From positions 42,164,947 to 42,228,946 of the forward strand of contig CM061918.1 of assembly GCA_031002005.1 (NCBI GenBank): DNA of 64,000 nt, in the 5' to 3' direction. The notes under the pieces are model-generated. The model was not told where the DNA came from and ran no database searches. It was given only the letters and a program-made list of their open reading frames with translations. The translations under genes were made by a program, and so were the position numbers. Below, piece after piece: positions 1 to 12,748 of this stretch (positions are counted from its first letter, which is position 1; each line of letters begins with the position of its first letter). This DNA is from Vandiemenella viatica (lineage: Eukaryota; Arthropoda; Insecta; Orthoptera; Morabidae).

Positions 1-302
1 CTCGTCGCTGCCTTCAACTTTGGCGAGTCATTTTCTCTTTCCTTGCAATTATATTGCCTAAAGCAGTTTCCTTTTTCCTTAGCTTAGAAATTATTTTTTT
101 ACCTTTAAAACTATACTGTGCATGTTATACAAAAGGCATTAATCTGAAATTGTCTAAAAATAACATATGGTGAAATTGTAGGAACAAATTAATGCAATTC
201 CTGACTTACTTCCTCTCTTAACCCTGATTGATATTATTATAAATATTATCAGAATGTGAAATATGAGCCTAATACTTAGCATACATTTGTTTCCTCTTCT
301 AG

Positions 303-405
303 ATGGAAAGACAATTGGCAACAGATTCCCAGCGATGAGCAGACAGGAAGCTTTGGAAAAGCTGCGTAGCTTAGAACACAGTCGTAACAGGGAAGAACTT
401 TATAG
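303..405 (+). CDS. Exon of unidentified host gene (internal, first seen)
   Basis: This internal coding exon follows the acceptor ttcctcttctag and ends at the donor AG|GTAAGC. It enters with two bases of a split codon, so an upstream exon lies outside the window. It reads GKTIGNRFPAMSRQEALEKL and continues with a charged helix-like stretch ending in EELY. It leaves two bases (AG) that join the first G of the exon at 2008 to make Arg. The protein family is not recognised. The call rests on the open frame, both splice sites and perfect phase agreement with the next exon. The exon is short, so on its own it would be weak. Confidence 0.7.
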
Positions 406-2007
406 GTAAGCCAAGGCAGGAAGCAACTCTATTAAGTAAACAGAATTTTCTAAGCAAGCAAAAAATTTTTAAACAAAATTAGGTTAAAGACCGATTTCTT
501 GTGGGATACATGGATCGTTTTCCATTATTTCCATGATAGAACACAACTTCTTTGATAAGTGTGCATGTTTAAGAAGTAGTATGTAATTTTTTAAATTTTA
601 TTTTTTAGCTAAAGTTTCTGCTTGTGGTAGATTCTGTTAACTTACTATATCATTTTTAAAGTTGCACAAAATAAATAGTATTTCAAGCTGTCTAACTTCG
701 CCTTACATTTTTTTTTGCCCTGGCTATTTATGATTTGTACTATTTTGAGAAACTGAGTGATAGAGAACAGTTATTCCCTACACTGCTCCTGGAAAACATT
801 CCTGCCACTCTCTATTTTAATGCTTCATTCTTTTTTTTTTTTTAGATTCTAGCTATGCAGACTTGTTAATCTTTTTCAAAAAGCTTCCTCCATGCAGTTG
901 TTGGAATGCACCCTGGAACTTGTGTAGATAGGTGGTGGGTCACTGCCTGCATATTCTGTTGAACCTCTTCTAAATTTTCATACTGATGCGTGTTTACGAT
1001 TTTGTTTAGCTGTGGATACGGAATATAAAATGTATGTTCCTAGTGTCCTCGATGAGAAAGAACCATTGTTTCATTAGTGGCCAACAAATTTTGGTGAGCA
1101 AGTTGGTGCAGTATTGCGATGCAATTATCACATCTTGATTTTCCACAGTACACACTTTCTGCCAATTGCTTTAAAACTTCTGCGTTAACCCCCCCCCCCT
1201 CCCCGCTCTTTTCCCCCAACCTTTGCTCCATTTTTATTTTTTCTATGTTTGGTCTTGTAGGCTGAATTTATGGTGAAGTGCTTTCCAATAATCAATGAAA
1301 ACAATCCAAGCTTGACCCCACCTTTTTTTTTTTCTTCTCAGGACAACTGTTAATGGTTTTCATGAATATTGACAAAGTCTAGCAGTTGGCTGTTTTTGAC
1401 ACAAAAAAAAGGTCAAAATCTTGCAGAACCGTGTAACACACTAGGTTTCCAGTCACAATTTTGCCTCACTACCTGATGCAGCCTTCCTCAGCAACCTCTC
1501 TCCAGTATAATTTGCATAAATCAAGGAGCAAACAGAATCGACATTTCCATCATTCATTTACATTGTAGATTGTTCTGATAGTTTGTCTTCCTAGTTGACA
1601 TTTTCCCCTGTTTAAAACACTGAAACCACCTCAAATGCTAAGTCCTCCTAATAGATTTGCTGAAGCAGAGTTTACATTTCAGTAAAGTTTTCCTGGTTTT
1701 AAAATGAAACATTGATATTCTTTACGAGGATCTACTCGTGTTTGCTAATTTCCTATACAGCTTCAGTGATTAAGTTATGGCTGAATTTTTGTGCCGTTTT
1801 CTTGTAAAAAAAATGGCTGTTGTACATAAATGATCTTGTTGAGTAAATATTAGAGTGCTGTGATTCTACTTCCCTGTTGGGATGGTTCCTTCATAAAGGA
1901 CATGCCCTAGTTCCTTTCTGTTACTTTCCCCTTCTCCTTTCCTACCTCTAATGACCATGGCAACAACAACCGTAAAGCTATAAGAAAAATTCTACTTCCC
2001 TGCTAAG
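406..2007 (+). other. Intron 1 of the unidentified gene
   Basis: A T-rich intron with GT-AG ends. It contains homopolymer runs (a T run near 833 and a C run near 1190) and an old copy of the SINE family near its 3' end, at about 1876-1990. No other gene or RNA is visible. Confidence 0.6.
1876..1990 (+). repeat. Degraded 5'-truncated SINE copy
   Basis: The order of segments matches the tail of the intact SINE at 61544-61804: GGATGGTTCCTTCATAAAGG, then a run of TTCC/TTTCC, then CTCTAATGACC, then GTAAAGC and an A-rich end. The tRNA-like head is missing. The A-rich end lies only about 16 bases before the splice acceptor of the exon at 2008, so the SINE borders the polypyrimidine tract. Confidence 0.6.
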
Positions 2008-2228
2008 GGAGCGCTGGGAACTACGAGCCCTGCCTCCTAAGATACCAGACTCTGATCTGGACAACTTGGTGTCAAAAGTACGACATCGTCGACGCAACCG
2101 GCAGCTGGTCACTGAAGGGAGCACTTCATCCAGACTGGATCTGGAGGTGGTCACCAAGGAGGCTTATATGGATCCTGATATGCCTGACTGGCTGACCTTC
2201 AGGCAAAGAGTTGACGATCACAGTAGAG
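2008..2228 (+). CDS. Exon of unidentified host gene (basic region)
   Basis: This internal exon lies between a pyrimidine-rich acceptor (tctacttccctgctaag) and the donor GAG|GTGAGT. It is open for 221 bases: one base completes the Arg codon from the previous exon and one G is left over. The peptide has an RERWELRALPPK start, a strongly basic KVRHRRRNR segment that could act as a nuclear-localisation or nucleic-acid contact patch (inference), then EAYMDPDMPDWLTFRQRV. The leftover G joins CA of the exon at 12749 to give Ala. The composition is clearly coding compared with the AT-rich flanks. No known domain is recognised. Confidence 0.8.
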
Positions 2229-3834
2229 GTGAGTAACAAGCTTCTAGTGACAATCACATCTTTCATACTGACACAATTCTGACTCTAATAGCAATTTTTT
2301 CTGCTTCAGATTTTGATGCTATACATACTGGTGGCTCTAAATTGAGTTACTATAGTCATATAGTGCAATAGTTTTCATGTATCACATCGGTGTCATATCA
2401 TTTGTGCTAAGCTTAAAGGAACAGTTACTTACAAACTGCATTTTCATCATACCAGTGGATGTTCAATTGTTCATTTTCTTTAATGGGTTAAATTGAGCTC
2501 TTTTGATACTGGAGAACAATGATAAATCTATGCAAGATGAACATTGACAATTTATTTGGTGTGTTCTGCTAACTAATTCGTGCAGAATCTTTAAATGACT
2601 CTGAAATTATGGGAAAATAATTCAAAAAATTCAGTTAATTTTACTGTTGACAACTGACAGAAGAATTGGACGAAGCTAACTGTATAGATTGGCTAGCTTT
2701 TGACTTGCTGAAAAATAATAATGAATTCCGAGATCTCCAGTACTAAACTTGCTTCGCAGAGATATACCGATTTACTGTCTCTCTGGCCGACCCCTTTATA
2801 GTCGGTCATACAGTCAGGAGTTAGCCACGTTGGCATACCAGTTGTGTTAGGGCGCTAGTGACCCTAGTGCCGACATTCCTTAAAGCCCTAACAGTAAAAC
2901 AGATGTAACAGAGAAGTAGAAACCTGTATCAGTAAAGCACGAGGTGACAAACTGTTTTGGTGCGTGGAGTAACTAAATCTAGTAATTTAGGAAAGTAAAT
3001 TCTGATATGATAAAAAGTTGAGAAAGTAGTTCAGCAGGTCTTGTGTAAATTTGGTGGGAATTAGCTAGAAAAAGGAATGTTATATAATTTAATTGAATTT
3101 TATAATACCACAGTTAAAAAGTTAACTGATACAGAGAATCATGAAGTCTTTGAAATTAATTTATAATAGTAAATTTGATTGGTCAGTGCAGGGCACTTGA
3201 TGAGAGCCGATTGGTTATTTGGTTCTTGGCCATATTGACATTAGTTCTAAGCAAGATTTCGTGGAGAATGGACCTGTCTGTTTAACTTGGTTGTGTAACC
3301 ACCAAAAGTAATAAGTACAGAATAGGTCAGACTATAACAATATTAACAATATCATGCTTTAGTAAGAGTGATGCGAGTTGTGAAAATGATGTGCATTGGC
3401 GGTGGAGCATCTCTGTGAATTCACGAGGGATTAGAGTGAAAGAATGTGGTGAGATAAAGTGAGCCAACAATTTTGGATATTTCGCCTAGCAGACTTTGAG
3501 TAGGATGTGGAGTCAGATTGCTTTAAACATGACTGGTACATGATTGCTTGTCAAATGACTGGTACCAGATATTTGGTGAAAAGCTGTTATTAAACAAGTG
3601 ATTTTCACACTTGGTAGACTTTGCCTTTTAACTCCATGACCATTCAATCTGAACAATATGAATTTTCCCTAGTGAGAGATGGCGGCCGTTCTTGATTCAG
3701 ACTGATATTTCCTAACTGTTTAATATTCAGCAGTTTTATTTCATGTGTTGAACTATTCAGTGGTACTAGTCTTAGAATTTTCAAGCAAGGTAAACAAATT
3801 CCGACAATAGTCTCAAATGTTCAGTGACTGTTGC

Positions 3835-4055
3835 TATGCTATGGATGAGTGGTAACATGTTTGGGAGGATGTGGATTTGAATCCCCATCCACCCATCAAA
3901 ATTTCAGTTTTCATACTTTGCAGATATCACTACAGGCAAATCCCGATACCTTTTCTTCTAAAGGCTGCGTTCCTTCCCATTTCTTGGCTCCAGCCCTTTC
4001 CCATCTCTAATGATCTTATTGACCTTGTCATTGATGAGGCTTAGAGCTATATTAA
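3835..4055 (+). repeat. Degraded SINE copy with tRNA-like head
   Basis: A divergent copy of the family seen intact at 61544. It keeps a B-box-like GGATTTGAATCCCC near 3870, then CACTACAGGCAAATCCCGAT, CTTCTAAAGGC, TTCCTTCCCATTTCTTGGC and CTCTAATGA in the same order. It lacks a clear A-tail and target-site duplication, so it is old. Confidence 0.6.
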
Positions 4056-4819
4056 GAAAGTCCAGAGATGTACAAAACATGGAAGATTTTGCAGATTTAT
4101 TTTAGCAAGGGACAGGATTGTTTGATTGTTACCTATGTGTGTCTGACAGTAAAATTTGTCACAGTTGCAGATGTTGAAGTGTTAGCATGTACTTTTATCT
4201 GTATACAACTGTAAAGAGAATTCAAATCGTGCACAAGTACGATCTGAAGATTCTGTGACACTGAAGACTGTTTTCAACTACTGATCTATTTATTTTTTGT
4301 GTAATTTGTAACTTTAGTATCAATGATCATATCAGTATGAAACTGTGAATTTAGCTATCGGCTTATCATGACTGGCTTCGATTTTGCATTATTTGGTGGG
4401 CCTTGTTTAAATGATGTAAGAAATCCAGCAGAGTTTTATTTTTTACATGATGCTAGATTACAATTGTGCCGCGAGCTTATCTGATGCATGGTGAGAGTTT
4501 AAAGTATGCATTGTACAATACATTCCATTTTGAATACTTCCTAGCAAAAGTTTGTATCTGTATGTGAAAGTAGAGAGTTTCATAAAGAGATCATGAAGGA
4601 GACCACAATTGGAGTGTTCAACTCAATTGAATTGATGTGGGATTGGACATACAACCAAGCGATAACTTTTTCTTGGAAGCCTACAGTTTTCTTTCTACTT
4701 ATCGCTGAATTCTCAATAACTGCATCTGGGTGAGGAATGTGTTCCAAATCTAACAAACTGTGTGATACGTATTCTATAATAAATGAAAACATAATTGATA
4801 ATTACTTTATACCTTGCCA

Positions 4820-5143
4820 ACCTTTTAGAGGTACTGTCAGGACCCAAGCCGATACCGGGGCTGTAGTATTGCCTTAGTGCCTCAACTAACGGTTTGTGTT
4901 TAATCAAAGTTCTGCGATAAGTTCAGGAAATAATTTAGATTTGACCATGTAGCCTGACAGACTCAACGTAAATGCTTTAAGGTCGTCACAATATTTGTTA
5001 AACCACAAATAGAGAATAGGTTGTAAGCTATCTACTGAAGCACACAAGTTCACCTCTAGAAAATCCAAAGTTTTATTTTTCAAAGTCAGAATTTCAAATA
5101 TGCATTTTACAGTTGAGCAGGCAAATCGAACACACTTTTCCAA
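4820..5143 (-). pseudogene. Broken minus-strand ORF of unknown origin
   Basis: On the minus strand a 79-aa frame runs from 5143 to 4904, including LEVNLCASVDSLQPILYLWF and ending FPELIAEL-stop. One base shifted, the frame continues directly as LIKHKPLVEALRQYYSPGIG and on to SKRLAR, followed by a possible donor (AG|GTATAA). The two halves read as one protein interrupted by a single-base change. I do not recognise the family. It could be a transposon-encoded exon or a gene fragment inside intron 2. The start is uncertain because no acceptor was established. Confidence 0.35.
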
Positions 5144-6291
5144 AAGGTTGCAAGTTTGTGGAGAGAAATTTTAACCGACCGACCCCTTTAGTGAATTTAC
5201 AAGTTCTTAACAGTCCTTAAAGTTACTATATAACACGACACCACACATGGTCAAAAACAGTTCACTGACCAGCATAGCAAGTTACGACCCGCGACGAAAC
5301 CGACGTAATGTTACTTCACATACTTTTCCCGAAGTACAGGCCAGACGAAACCGAAAGCATGAAAAGACAGACTACATTTTGCTAAATTCCTATTTTAAAC
5401 ATCACTGATAAAATCATGCGCGGAGTTGCTCAATCACTTCCCGGCGTAAGAATGAGAGAACGTGTGCTTACCGCACGAACTATTATAGCCCTGCGCGCGC
5501 CTATGACCTTGGCAAATCTTTCTTTAATTAATATCTTCAAAAGTATACAATAGTTTAATTTGAGATTTTTACAGGGACTTTCTATCATCCTGTTCTATCT
5601 ATTTTAATTTAATTTACCATTTCAAAAGGTTTCTATCGTCTTAAAAATAAATTCATCACGTGACCAATCTTGGCGGACTTTGCGGACTTTCCCGAACTTC
5701 CACCCGACAATCAGCAATAATCTATTTTCAAAAACTTGATTATCAAACAAATACTGAAACTTTTTATGAAAACCAATATATGTACGAAATCGTCTCAATT
5801 ATGGCTATCTACTGATGTAATTTTTAAATTAATATCTCTTTAAATAAAAAAAGCTTATTATTTTCTCTTAATTAAAATCGCTAATTAAATTTTACCTACT
5901 TACTTAATTTTATTACCAAAATATTGGGGACAGTGCTGACTACAGCTGGTGATAAAAGATCAGTTGTAGCTTTACGCGATTTAAAGATATTACACATCTT
6001 AGAATTTCTACTTTTCCGATCGCGTGTTTCAAAACATGAACAAACCAGAATATCTCCTAAAATAAACATTTGGCAATATGATAAATACACTTTAAAACGA
6101 TTTTTATGACGAATTATAACTGTGAGCAAGATTACAGGAAAATTCCTTAAGTTGAAAACTGCTCTTCTCGAAATTTCTAAGTTCAACTTCGGTGACTTTA
6201 CGATCGATCTTTATGTTTATTGTGAATTTACTTCCTCCCTTATACGTAAGCTAAGGAGCTAGAATTTACCAAAATTCTAAGGTGCTTACAG

Positions 6292-6330
6292 TACCTCCCC
6301 CCTTCTCCCCTTGCCCACAACCCCAGAGGG
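6292..6330 (-). other. Possible polypurine tract and LTR start of a retrotransposon remnant
   Basis: Read on the minus strand, a purine-rich run (AAGGGGAGAAGGGGGGAGG) is followed by TAC and then TGTAAGCACC. This is the arrangement of a polypurine tract beside a 3' LTR that starts with TG. The putative LTR would extend toward lower coordinates. I could not find its CA end, a second LTR or any pol gene, so the call is tentative. Confidence 0.25.
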
Positions 6331-8654
6331 TTAGTAAAAAGTTAGTACAGAAAAATCTGTTTAATTATTAAATTATTAAGAAGTACAGAATGTGACTCTA
6401 TTCCTGAATGTGATTACACAATTTTTAATGGAATAATGGGTCATACACTGTGAAGTATGGAAATAAGATATTGAATTAAGTATCGGGTTGTACAGGAAAG
6501 GTTTAGTGTTCATCTCCACAGTTATATATTGTACCAGTAAAGTACCGAAATAGAATGTAGCTAAAGAAAAGTAAAATGCAAATTTCATTACGAAGAAGAT
6601 TATATTTAGATAAAAATAAATGAAATTTAATTGCAGCCAAAAGGAGATGGAAGCACATGGGAAAGAATACACTATTTTAAAGTTTAAATGAAGTTTTTGG
6701 AGTCATGAAGAGAGTTTGACATTAGATTGAAGGGATAAAATGAGGTATAATATTTAAAAATATTTGGAAAAATGGGATAATTATGATAATATTAAGAGAC
6801 TAGGAGTTGTAAGGAACATTTATATGATATTGAAATGAAATATAATAGCCAATACTCACCAAAATTGAAGGGAGGAGGGCAGCAGTAACAAAAATAATTC
6901 ACAAACCCAAAAAACACAATATTTCTGGCAAAACCCTATTTACAGTACCGAATTAACCACGTAGCAGGAGGTAGCAAATGCTATGGGCCTCGCGCCTCCT
7001 AGGGGAGCCCCGCACTGAGGCTAGATGGGTGACCTTTTTTTTTTTTTTTTAGCTCTACAATTTTCCCTTGGACGGCAAAAATCAAGGGCCACTTCTTCAC
7101 ATTTGCTACGGTCCCCACGCTGTCTTAATCTGGCCCTGCCTAGTTGTGTTTATGCAAAAAAAGGATTGTCCTTTTGGTGTTAGTGAATTTTTGTAGCTGC
7201 TGCTTTCCTCCATTTAACTTTTGTGAGTGTTGATTATAATTTTTTTCCTTCCCATAAAAATATTGCCTCATGGCATTTCTTCCGGCTTGATTGTTACTCA
7301 GATTTATCTAATATTGTTTTTTTTTTATTGGTAGCAAAAGATAACAGTAACGTTAGAATTTATGGTGAAAAAAAGAGAAACCCTAAAAATATCTGGCAGA
7401 AATGGACAAATAGGGGGAAAAAGCAACTATATAAGGGTAATAAGCAATAAAGTTTGTAAATTGAGTTTAACAATACATTTAATAAATTGTCAGGATTGTC
7501 TGAAAGAAATCCAAAGTTTCTACTGGCTGCTTTCTTACACTTTGTGGCTACTGTGTGGGGATTAACAGGAGCTCAACAAAACCAGGTTGCATGGCTGAGA
7601 CCAGCCAGATTCTGGGAGATATTTGCTAGTAAAGTACTATAATTTACAATTTGCGCATGGCTTTTGCTAGTGTAACACAGGAATCAGCTTCATAGAGGCA
7701 GTAGGAGCAGATAACTAAGCTTTTAGCATTGTGAATGAATTAGATAAGCATAAACTTAATATTGAAGGACGTTTAAGTCAAAATGAGATCATTATCACAT
7801 GAGTACATAAAGATTAGGTTGAACATTTTTACGGGCAATATGATTAAAAACAAGCATTTTAAAGTAGTATTTGTATGGTCTGAAAATTTTATTTAAGAAG
7901 ATAAATGAGTTTTAAAATTCATAATCAGCAGCAAGATCAGAAAGCAGCAAGTTCCTGGGGAATGAATTAAATAGCTAAATAGAATTTCACAGTAGAAATA
8001 TATTCTTAGCATCTGGGAAGATTTTGATAAGCATTTTGTTGCATGAAATAAATATTCTGAAGAATCACTTTTCATTTAGTTTATTTCTTCCGTGAACTCT
8101 ACAAACATTAAACAGTACACACAGAATAGGCATCAGCTCAATCCAAAAATGTTAAGCACAATCATACTAATATTCTAGTGCTTCTAACTTTCAGTTAACT
8201 TGTAACTTACTAACTCGTATCTGCCTCTCGTTTATACAGATGCTACAGAAAGATCCAAAATAACACAGAGACTGACGTTTCTCAAACAGAGACAATACAG
8301 CCAACAATTAAAATCAAATTAAAACAATCAGAATTAATTCAAAATCATTCACAATCATCATGAAATACACAAAACTGAAAATTAAAGACATTTACAGGTA
8401 TTTACACACAAATTATCTATATAAATCAGTCCAAACCATTGAGAATTGTCCTCAAATCATTGTCGCTCAGATCAACACTAACAATTACCAACTTTTAATC
8501 AATGTTTCATGCATAATACTGTCCTTGAACATATCACATAGCATTCACATTGGTTCTCTCCATAAAACAATGTTGATTTACACAAATTTACAATTAATTA
8601 CTTGAAACATATACAAAACCATAATTAATCAACATTTTAATAAAATCATCATCT

Positions 8655-9930
8655 TCACACTTCCGAAGAAAGCACAAGCCAACAAATGTGAGAATTATCA
8701 CACTATTAGTCTAACATCACACGCTTCAAAATTACTGACCAGAATGACATACAGAAGAATGAAAACGGTAGGAGAAGAGATGGTCTGTGAAAATCAGTTT
8801 GGCTTTAGGAAAAACCGCAGTACAAGGGAAGCAATTCTGGCTTTAAGATTAATACTTGAAGGGCGGATCAAGGAAAGCAATTATATTTTTATGGCGTGTA
8901 TTGATTTAGAAAAAGTCTTTTATAATGTTAGGTGGGACAAGATGTTTAAAATTTTAAAGAAGTTGAGTCAAAAACGAGATAGGAGAATTCATTATAAACT
9001 GCATAAGAATCGAGTGGCTGTAATAAATGTAGAGAATCGTGAGAGACAGGCATCAGTTAAAAAGGGTTTGAGACAAGGTTGTAGTCCATCCCCGTTAATA
9101 TTCAACTTGTATGTAGAGGAAGCAATAAAGGAAGTAAAAGAAAAAGTTTCATGTGATATAAGCATTCAAGGAGAAAAAATCAGTATGCTACGATTTGCTG
9201 ATGACATTGTCTTGTTAGCAGAACAGGCAGATGATATTGAGATGTTATTGAATGGCATGAACACAAAACCCGGATGAGGATTTTGGACTGAATATAAATC
9301 AAACCAAGACAAAAGTGATTAAATGTGGAATAAATATAAAAATAGGATCGGATGCAATAGAAGTAGTAAATGAATTCTGCTACATGAGAAGCAACATTAC
9401 AACTGATGGCTGAAGCAGGAATGATGTTAAAAGCAGAATAGCACTACCACAAAGAGACTTCATTAAAAAGAGAAATCTTTTAGTTTCAAATACTGATCTT
9501 AGAAAGAACTTTTTAAAACTCTGTGTGGAGCACAGAACTTTATGGTAGCGAAGCATGGACTTTAGGAATACCAGAAAGAAAGGAAATTGGTGCATTTGAG
9601 ATGTGATGTTACAGAAAAATGCTGAAAATTAAGTAGATAGACAAAGTATGAAATGAACAGGTTTGGAAATGATGGGTGAGGGAAGTTTGTGTAAGAAGCT
9701 AACCCAAAGAAAACAGGCTGGTAGGTTTTATTTTGAGACATGCTGGATTGATTAATTTGTTAATGGAGGGAACAGTCGAAGGTAAGAACCATAGAAGAAG
9801 GTTAGTATATTTAAAGCAGATAATTGAGGAAGTGGTACATAGAGATGAAGAGGTTAGCACAAGATAGGAAGGAATGGAGGATTGCATCAAACCAGTAGAA
9901 AGACTGATGACAGAAATTTTTTTTATCAAC
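8655..9930 (+). mobile_element. Degraded non-LTR retrotransposon (LINE) fragment
   Basis: This fragment encodes much of a LINE reverse transcriptase. The 177-aa frame at 8744-9277 has NQFGFRKNRSTREAIL, a palm block DLEKVFYNV in which the usual second Asp is Tyr, KGLRQGCSPSPLIFNLY, and the catalytic-core block LRFADDIVLLAEQ. After 9262 a frameshift carries the homology into another frame (FGLNINQTKTKV, VNEFCYMRSNITTDG). Scattered stops then interrupt the tail, which includes YGSEAWTLG, AFEM and GFILRHAGL. These blocks fit a widespread arthropod LINE group; I do not assign a clade. There is no 5' end, endonuclease, A-tail or target duplication, so it is a dead, truncated copy. Confidence 0.85.
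8744..9277 (+). pseudogene. Reverse transcriptase remnant of the LINE
   Basis: The longest open piece of the LINE above covers fingers and palm. The FADD box is intact, but the first catalytic block reads DLEKVFYNV, where LINE enzymes normally have D-x-x-K-A-F-D, so one aspartate-containing position is altered. The frame breaks at about 9262 and the thumb region continues in another frame with stops. Confidence 0.8.
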
Positions 9931-10100
9931 TTCAACATAATTCTTAAAATAATTAAAGGGGTCTGAGGGCTGTTATAACTTCCTGACAAAAATAAGAATA
10001 AGACAAATTTCATTTAAAACTAAAATGAAATAAGTGTTATAACTAATGGAAAGAGCTTATTTGCTTGACAGTAAAGCAGCTGCAAGATGCCATAGTAATA

Positions 10101-10156
10101 ATTCATTATAATAGCCAAATGAAATTTAATTCACTATAATAGCCAAATGAAATTAA
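10101..10156. repeat. Two tandem copies of a 28-bp unit
   Basis: The unit ATTCATTATAATAGCCAAAT plus GAAATTTA is followed immediately by a near-identical copy (ATTCACTATAATAGCCAAAT plus GAAATTAA). Confidence 0.8.
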
Positions 10157-10921
10157 CCTCTGAACAAATTCTTATACAAAATTAAATTGAAAAGAAAATC
10201 AAAACTGTTCATACACATAATTCGATGGGGGAGCTAAAATCTATAAGTTACAGATAAATACCTAAAACAATCATCCCTCACATTTCAGAATAGAATTTTA
10301 TGTTCCCAAGGTAAAAAGGTATATAAACCCACCATTTTGGTACTCTGGGATCGGTTGATCAAGGAAGCTCCTACATGACACTGTTTCATGATAGGAAAGT
10401 AGCAAAACTAAAAAAATTTCTGTCATGTTACTTTTGGGACTTAGAATATTTTCAGCTTGGAAGTAGTTTGAAGATATAAATTTTTACGACAAGAAAGCAA
10501 CTTTGAAATTATTTCAGTCATTAAACTGCAGTGACAGACTATATTTTTTTTAATTTTTTTTTTTAAATAAGTTAAACTGTATTAAGATTTCAAAAGCTGT
10601 TGGGGAACTTCGTAAAATTATTCAAGAATGAAAGCGTATGAATGCGTGATTTTGTTTTGGTTACTTGCAATCTCCAACTAAGGATTTAGAGTCTGATGCC
10701 ATCTTAGGAAGTGTGCTCTCTGATCTGATACCGGATCTAAATTATAAGACTTTGGAGGATATATTGAGTGATTTTTCAGTAGTGGATTTTATTTTTGTGC
10801 ATCAATTTCAATCATGATCTCTTGTGGTGTCATACATAGTACAAGCAGATTGGCAACCGAAATCAGTAATCATGCAGAGACTTTAACATGTATTGATTTA
10901 CGCATCGGATCCATGGTTATA

Positions 10922-12162
10922 CAGAGTTTGGGCAAAATAATATGAACACCATGCTATAGAGTACAGTTTTTGTTTGTTGGCACCACTACTTCCGTGTGAA
11001 TACTGCGGCGTGCATGTACCGCGCAGTTGACGTGGCAGGTCTTGCATGTTATGTGTCAGTGTATTATACACTTTGTTCTGCGACTGTTATAACAAGTGAC
11101 CAGTGAAATGAGTGATCTCTCAGTCTTTGAAAGAGGGAAAATCGTTGCAGCTCGGTTAGCGGGAGCGTCTGTGACGAAAACAGCTGAAATGTTATCGTCT
11201 CATGAGCGACAGTATCCACAGCAATGACAGCATTCACAGAACATAGTAAAACATCGTCGATGAAGAAGAATATTGGACGAAAACCAAAGTTAACCGACAG
11301 AGACCGACGTACATTAAAAAGGATTGTGGCCAGACAACACAAAACTACTGTGGCAAAAGTGATAGCAGAACTCAACACACACCTTAGTAATATTGTTTCG
11401 ACAAAAACAGTACGGTGGGAGCTCCACAAAGCTAACATTCTTGGAAGGGCTACAATTGTAAAACCCCTTATAACGGCAACCAATGCTAAGCTGCGAAACA
11501 AGTGGTGCCATGATCATAAAAACTGGACACTTGATGATTGGAAGAATATGATATGGTCGGATGAATCATCGTTCACATTCTTTCCTACTAACGGCCGGGT
11601 TTATGTATGGAGAACTGCAAAAGAAGTCTACGATCCGGACTGCCTGTGTCCTATAGTTAATCATGGGAGAGGTTCCGCTATGATTTGCGATGCTAAATCC
11701 CAAGATTCAGCTGGTACTCTCATTCACATCACTGGCCGGATGACTGCGAATGAATATCTGGACATCCTCAATGATGAAGTTCTTACTATGACTAGCATAC
11801 TGCTGGCAAACACTGCTATAATAATGCGCCCATACACACAGCCAAAAATGTTCTGTCTTGGTTTGAAGAGCATCAGAAGATCATCAAACACTTCCTTGGC
11901 CAGCACAATCGCCAGACCTCAAATAATTGAACCGTTGTGGGGAGTTTTAGAACAGATTTCCACCTCCAACATCATTGAAGCAATTGGGGGATGCTTTGGT
12001 ACAAGAATGGGACAACATTCCGTTGGAAACTATTCAGACACTTTACGAATCTATTCTGCAAAGAATTGCAGCTGTTCTAGAAGCAAAAGGTGGCCCAACA
12101 CCATATTAATAAATTGACAGTATGTAAATGTCAGGTGTTCATATTATTTTATCCACCCCCTG
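10922..12162 (+). mobile_element. Tc1/mariner-superfamily element, degraded
   Basis: The ends are inverted repeats of about 29 bp that share the inner AAAATAATATGAACACC (left 10922-10950, right 12134-12162). Each end is flanked by a TA dinucleotide (10920-10921 and 12163-12164), the superfamily's target duplication. The length of 1.24 kb fits a transposase-only element. The outer bases differ (CAGAGTTTGGGC against CAGGGGGTGGAT), so the copy is not recent. Confidence 0.9.
11108..12117 (+). pseudogene. Tc1-like transposase, frameshifted
   Basis: Translation would start at ATG 11108 (MSDLSVFERGKIVAARLAGA), the helix-turn-helix DNA-binding part, but this frame stops near 11225. The next frame (from 11224) carries a second DNA-binding segment (GRKPKLTDRDRRTLKRI) and the first catalytic block WSDESSF. 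The NNAPIHTAKN block that should carry the second aspartate lies in yet another frame near 11819, with Asn in the Asp position. The C-terminal EPLWGVLEQI block returns in the earlier frame. At least three frame changes make it non-functional. Confidence 0.85.
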
Positions 12163-12748
12163 TAGTTGACAGAGAATATTCGGCTCCCCCAGTGTCAATT
12201 TTCTTGTCACAATGGGATAAACTTGTGGAGCCATAGTGAAATGTAACAGTTTAACTTTGTTTTATTATGGGATTTAGACAATAGTTTTGAAAGTAATATG
12301 GGAATGTTTGAGATTAAGATTCTTTTTGTCTCGTGTGAGTCAGATGTGTGTTTGTGGTGCATTAGGACAGGTTACTTTTTTATGACATATCTTGCAGTCA
12401 GTATTCAAACTGAAGTTCCGTTAGTCAGCAAAACTTTGTAATGGTGCTTTTTGCAAGTGGAGGTTCATGAATCAATTGAGATTAAACAGTAACTTTCAGC
12501 ATTTCAGTATTTGGTAATTTTCATCTGGTACAGATGAAGTATCTCATATTACAAGACATTGACCGTTGATCAAAACAGAGTATTTAAGATTGCAACAAAT
12601 TCAAGGCTGAAGTAATAAGATAACATTGTTTTCAAATTTATTGCTCTCAAGCTGTAGAAGGTATCAGTAAAATTATATTTATTAATTTTGTATGTGTGTG
12701 TAAAACACCAACAAAACTTGAAATCTTACGAGAGCTGATGCTTTCCAG

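Larger units (their letters stand above)
2229..12748 (+). other. Intron 2 of the unidentified gene (10.5 kb)
   Basis: A long AT-rich intron. Supported contents are a SINE relic (about 3835-4055), a minus-strand broken ORF of unknown kind (4820-5143), a possible retrotransposon end (about 6292), a degraded LINE (8655-9930), a 28-bp direct repeat (10101-10156) and a Tc1-type element (10922-12162). Between these I see no exon, RNA gene or regulatory site. The stretches 6370-8650 and 12165-12740 show nothing I can name beyond possible small MITE-like repeats near 6955-7140. Confidence 0.55.
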
